Origin: an uncultured Bacteroidia bacterium
GTDB lineage: Bacteria; Bacteroidota; Bacteroidia; Bacteroidales; F082
NCBI GenBank assembly: GCA_902799345.1
Contig: CADBZW010000027.1
Span: 1 to 43,194 of the forward strand
Direction: 5' to 3'
Length of the DNA stretch: 43,194 nucleotides
Below the pieces are notes generated by a model, which saw only the letters and a list, made by a program, of their open reading frames with translations, was not told the DNA's origin and did not search any database. Positions 40,869 through 43,194 of this stretch are shown piece by piece. Made by a program: the position numbers and the translations under genes. The first letter of the stretch is position 1; every line of letters begins with the position of its first letter.

Positions 40869-40876
40869 CAAAAATA
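40869..40876 (-). promoter_or_regulatory. Candidate -7 element of the CotH operon
   Basis: TATTTTTG on the minus strand, 24 bases before the ATG at 40845. No exact -33 TTTG at the expected distance. Confidence 0.45.
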
Positions 40877-40996
40877 CACAATAAAATGCAACACAAGATG
40901 AAGAAAAGGTTTTGTCTATTTATCAAAAACATTAAGTTGTTAAAAATCAAACTATTACAAGCCTGCATTTCATACCATTGTCTATCATCTTCACCC

Positions 40997-41033
40997 AAAA
41001 AAGAAAGGCAGAGGCCGCATGGCCCCCGCCTTT
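40997..41033 (-). terminator. Rho-independent terminator of the S46 peptidase gene
   Basis: Minus strand: AAAGGCGGGGGCC pairs with GGCCTCTGCCTTT around CATGC, followed by CTTTTTT. It lies 20-60 bases past the peptidase stop. Confidence 0.85.
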
Positions 41034-41054
41034 CCACAAATATTAGACTTAATG

Positions 41055-43194
41055 TTAGATTTTCTCTTCTTCCACGCGCAGCGGCTTGGGTTCGCTTCTG
41101 CGAATGTCGAGTTCGTCGATGAGGTTGGTGGCACCGGCGTACTTGTCGATGATGAAGAGCACGTAACGCACGTCGACGTTGATGGTGCGCTGCAGTTTAG
41201 GCTCAAAGTTGACGTCGCCGCTCATGGCTTCCCAGTTGCCGTCGAAGGCCAGGCCGATGAGTTCGCCCTTGCCGTTCATAATGGGGCTACCGGAGTTACC
41301 GCCCGTGATGTCGTTGGTCGACAGGAAGCACACGATGAGTTCGCCGTTTTCGTCGGCATAGGCACCAAAGTCCTTCTTCTCGATGAGGTCGATGAGGCGC
41401 TTGGGGGCGTCAAACTCGAAGTCGCCGGGGATATACTTCTCGAGGATACCGTTGGCGGTGCACACATAGTCATAATGCACGGCGTCGGCGGGCATGTAGT
41501 CCTGCACCGAGCCATAGCTCATACGCATGGTCGAGTTGGCATCGGGATAGAGGCTCTTCTCGGGTTGAGTGGCAGCGTAGTACTCACGCAGACCCTTCAC
41601 GAAGACGTGGTCGTTCTCGCTCACGGCGCTCATGGCATTGCGGTAGGCGGGCATGGCGTTGATGATGACTTCCATCATCGAGGTGTTCATGATATAGGCA
41701 TAGTCCTTACCGATCTTCTTGGGGTTGGGCTTGGCCAGGAAGGCCTTGATGTTGTCGGCATTGCCGAAGATGGAGTTGGCATACACGTCATCAGCGAAGG
41801 CGTCGATGTCGCCCTTGAATTTCTTGTCGATGATGTTGTAGATTTCGGGGAGTTCCTCAGCCTTGAAGGCGGCCTTGTAGGTCTTCAGCATCTCGGCGAA
41901 GGTCTTCTTTTCGACTTGTTGGTCCGTCTCAGCAAAGAGGTCGTCGACATTCATGGATTGGAGAATCATCAGCGACATCTCTTGGGAATCCTTATCCTTT
42001 TCAAGATAAGCCTGATAGTAGGCGGCAAACTGAGCGGCGATGCCGGCAGGGCCTGCCTGGGCGACGAAGTTGGGATAATAGATATACTTGGCCACTTCAC
42101 TCATGTCCTGGTAGGCTTTTCTCAGGTTCGGCAGGGCGTCTTTGTATTCGGTCTTGTTGTTCTTGTTCACCCAATTGGTGAAGTCACGCTCCAAAGCGAC
42201 CTTGGTCTCGCTGACCTTGTTCTTGCGGAGCATCTTGCACTGGCCGATGAAGTTCTTCCAGGTGTTGGCGAGGCCGGCGTGGTTGTCGGCATACATCAAG
42301 TTGATGTGGTCGTCCACCTTCATGTATTCTTCCATCACTTCGAGCTGTGTGCCGAAGATGTCGATGATGGCGGGATAGAAGGTCTCGACATTATAGTCGA
42401 TGCCGTAGCTCGACATATAACGCTCGGTGGTGCCGGGGAAGCCCCAAATCATGGTGAAGTCATCCTTCTGCACGCCGTCGAGGCTGATGGGCAGGTGGTA
42501 CTTGGGGGTCAACGGCACATTGTCTCTGCTGTAGGCGGCGGGGTTGCCATCCTTGTCGGCATAGACGCGGAAGATGGAGAAGTCGCCGGTGTGGCGGGGC
42601 CACATCCAGTTGTCGGTGTCGCCACCGAACTTACCGATAGAGGCATTGGCGACGCCCACGAGACGCACATCGGGGAACACTTGATAGACAAACATGTAGT
42701 ATTCGTTGCCCTCGTAGAAGCTCTTCACCATGGGATAATACTTGCCATTCTCGGAGGCAGCGGCTTCCAATTCCTTCATCTTGGCACGCTTGGCGCTCAC
42801 TTGCTCGTCATAGTCCATGTCGTCGGTGACCACGCCAAGGACGTCCTTGGTCACGTCTTCCATGCGGACGAGGAAGCTGGCGGTCATGTCAGGAGCGGGC
42901 AGCTCTTCGCCATAGTTCTTGGCCCAGAAGCCGTCTTTCAGATAGTCATGCTCGTCAGAGCTGAGCTTTTGGATGGCACCGTAGCCGCAGTGGTGGTTGG
43001 TGAACAGCAAGCCGTGCTCGCTCACGATCTCACCGGTGCAGAAAAACATGCTCGGCATGGCATCGCTGCCCAAGCCCACGATAGCGTCTTTCAAGCTGCT
43101 GTGGTTGATGCTGTAAAGCTCTTCAGGGGTCAGTTGCAGCCCCATCTTCTGCATGTCAACATAGTTCAGGCGCTCGACGAACATCGGGAGCCAC
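41055..43194 (-). CDS. S46 family dipeptidyl-peptidase, DPP7-like, 5' end outside the window
   Basis: At least 712 codons are visible; the gene enters from beyond base 43194, so signal peptide and start are missing (WLPMFVERLNYVDMQKMG is internal in this family). S46 enzymes cut dipeptides from the N-termini of peptides in the periplasm and feed amino-acid fermentation. The catalytic His lies in FTNHHCGYGAIQ (near residue 65 counted from the Met at 43184) and the catalytic Ser in GGNSGSP (Ser631). Eighteen residues after that Ser is Gly649 (FDGNWEAMSGD); this position is Gly in DPP7 and Arg in the acidic-specific DPP11, so hydrophobic P1 preference is expected. A terminator follows the gene. 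Confidence 0.93.
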   Translation of the reverse strand, partial: WLPMFVERLNYVDMQKMGLQLTPEELYSINHSSLKDAIVGLGSDAMPSMFFCTGEIVSEHGLLFTNHHCGYGAIQKLSSDEHDYLKDGFWAKNYGEELPAPDMTASFLVRMEDVTKDVLGVVTDDMDYDEQVSAKRAKMKELEAAASENGKYYPMVKSFYEGNEYYMFVYQVFPDVRLVGVANASIGKFGGDTDNWMWPRHTGDFSIFRVYADKDGNPAAYSRDNVPLTPKYHLPISLDGVQKDDFTMIWGFPGTTERYMSSYGIDYNVETFYPAIIDIFGTQLEVMEEYMKVDDHINLMYADNHAGLANTWKNFIGQCKMLRKNKVSETKVALERDFTNWVNKNNKTEYKDALPNLRKAYQDMSEVAKYIYYPNFVAQAGPAGIAAQFAAYYQAYLEKDKDSQEMSLMILQSMNVDDLFAETDQQVEKKTFAEMLKTYKAAFKAEELPEIYNIIDKKFKGDIDAFADDVYANSIFGNADNIKAFLAKPNPKKIGKDYAYIMNTSMMEVIINAMPAYRNAMSAVSENDHVFVKGLREYYAATQPEKSLYPDANSTMRMSYGSVQDYMPADAVHYDYVCTANGILEKYIPGDFEFDAPKRLIDLIEKKDFGAYADENGELIVCFLSTNDITGGNSGSPIMNGKGELIGLAFDGNWEAMSGDVNFEPKLQRTINVDVRYVLFIIDKYAGATNLIDELDIRRSEPKPLRVEEEKI

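Noticed and set aside
40846-41037. Upstream extension of CotH protein B
   Set aside because: It would include the S46 terminator and the CotH promoter; the signal peptide starts at 40845.

Overview
The window looks like chromosomal DNA from an uncultured member of the Bacteroidales (Bacteroidota). The clues are several -7 promoter elements of the TAnnTTTG type, three proteins with the C-terminal sorting domain of the type IX secretion system (T9SS), an S46 dipeptidyl-peptidase, a gingipain/HagA-type adhesin with DUF2436 and cleaved-adhesin modules, and a methylmalonyl-CoA epimerase beside a biotin-dependent carboxyltransferase (succinate/propionate metabolism). No rRNA, tRNA, CRISPR array, insertion sequence or phage gene was recognised.

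Layout. (1) 1-7000, minus strand: an acyl-CoA carboxyltransferase cut by the window edge, methylmalonyl-CoA epimerase, a small outer-membrane barrel, the pair GatE-GatD (the archaeal type of tRNA-dependent amidotransferase, unexpected in a bacterium), and an MsbA-like ABC exporter. (2) 7106-15280, minus: one 2724-residue secreted adhesin with a T9SS signal, preceded by a leader of about 390 bases. (3) 15668-17566, minus: a U32 family protein of the RlhA/YdcP type carrying several in-frame copies of dispersed repeats. (4) 17637-33925, plus: eleven nearly abutting genes, three AlgI-like MBOAT acyltransferases and eight AlgJ/AlgX/DHHW-type SGNH proteins. (5) 34042-37141, minus: a membrane-anchored GH16-like protein and an AAA ATPase. 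(6) 37205-40845, minus: two translationally coupled CotH-kinase-family proteins with T9SS signals. (7) 41055-43194, minus: a DPP7-like S46 peptidase whose N-terminus lies outside the window.

The most interesting unit is region 4. MBOAT plus AlgJ/DltD-like pairs normally O-acylate an extracellular polymer, with one MBOAT and one or two partners. Here there are three MBOATs and eight partners in one run with no glycosyltransferase or polymer export gene. Only the last partner keeps the canonical Asp-x-His-Trp motif; six have Gly and one Ser at the Asp position, and one has also lost its serine nucleophile. Seven of the eight carry one or two copies of a small helical C-terminal module, and the same module occurs inside the neighbouring GH16-like protein, which ties that protein to the cluster. 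My reading is a diversified cell-surface glycan acylation system, possibly with a matching glycan-binding or glycan-cleaving enzyme.

The second theme is palindromic repeats. At least six families of short repeats are scattered through the window. Several lie in frame inside genes: the same ten-residue peptide CRDAINRVST is encoded in two unrelated proteins, and the C-terminus of one SGNH protein is built from repeat copies. This resembles the Rickettsia palindromic elements that insert in open reading frames.
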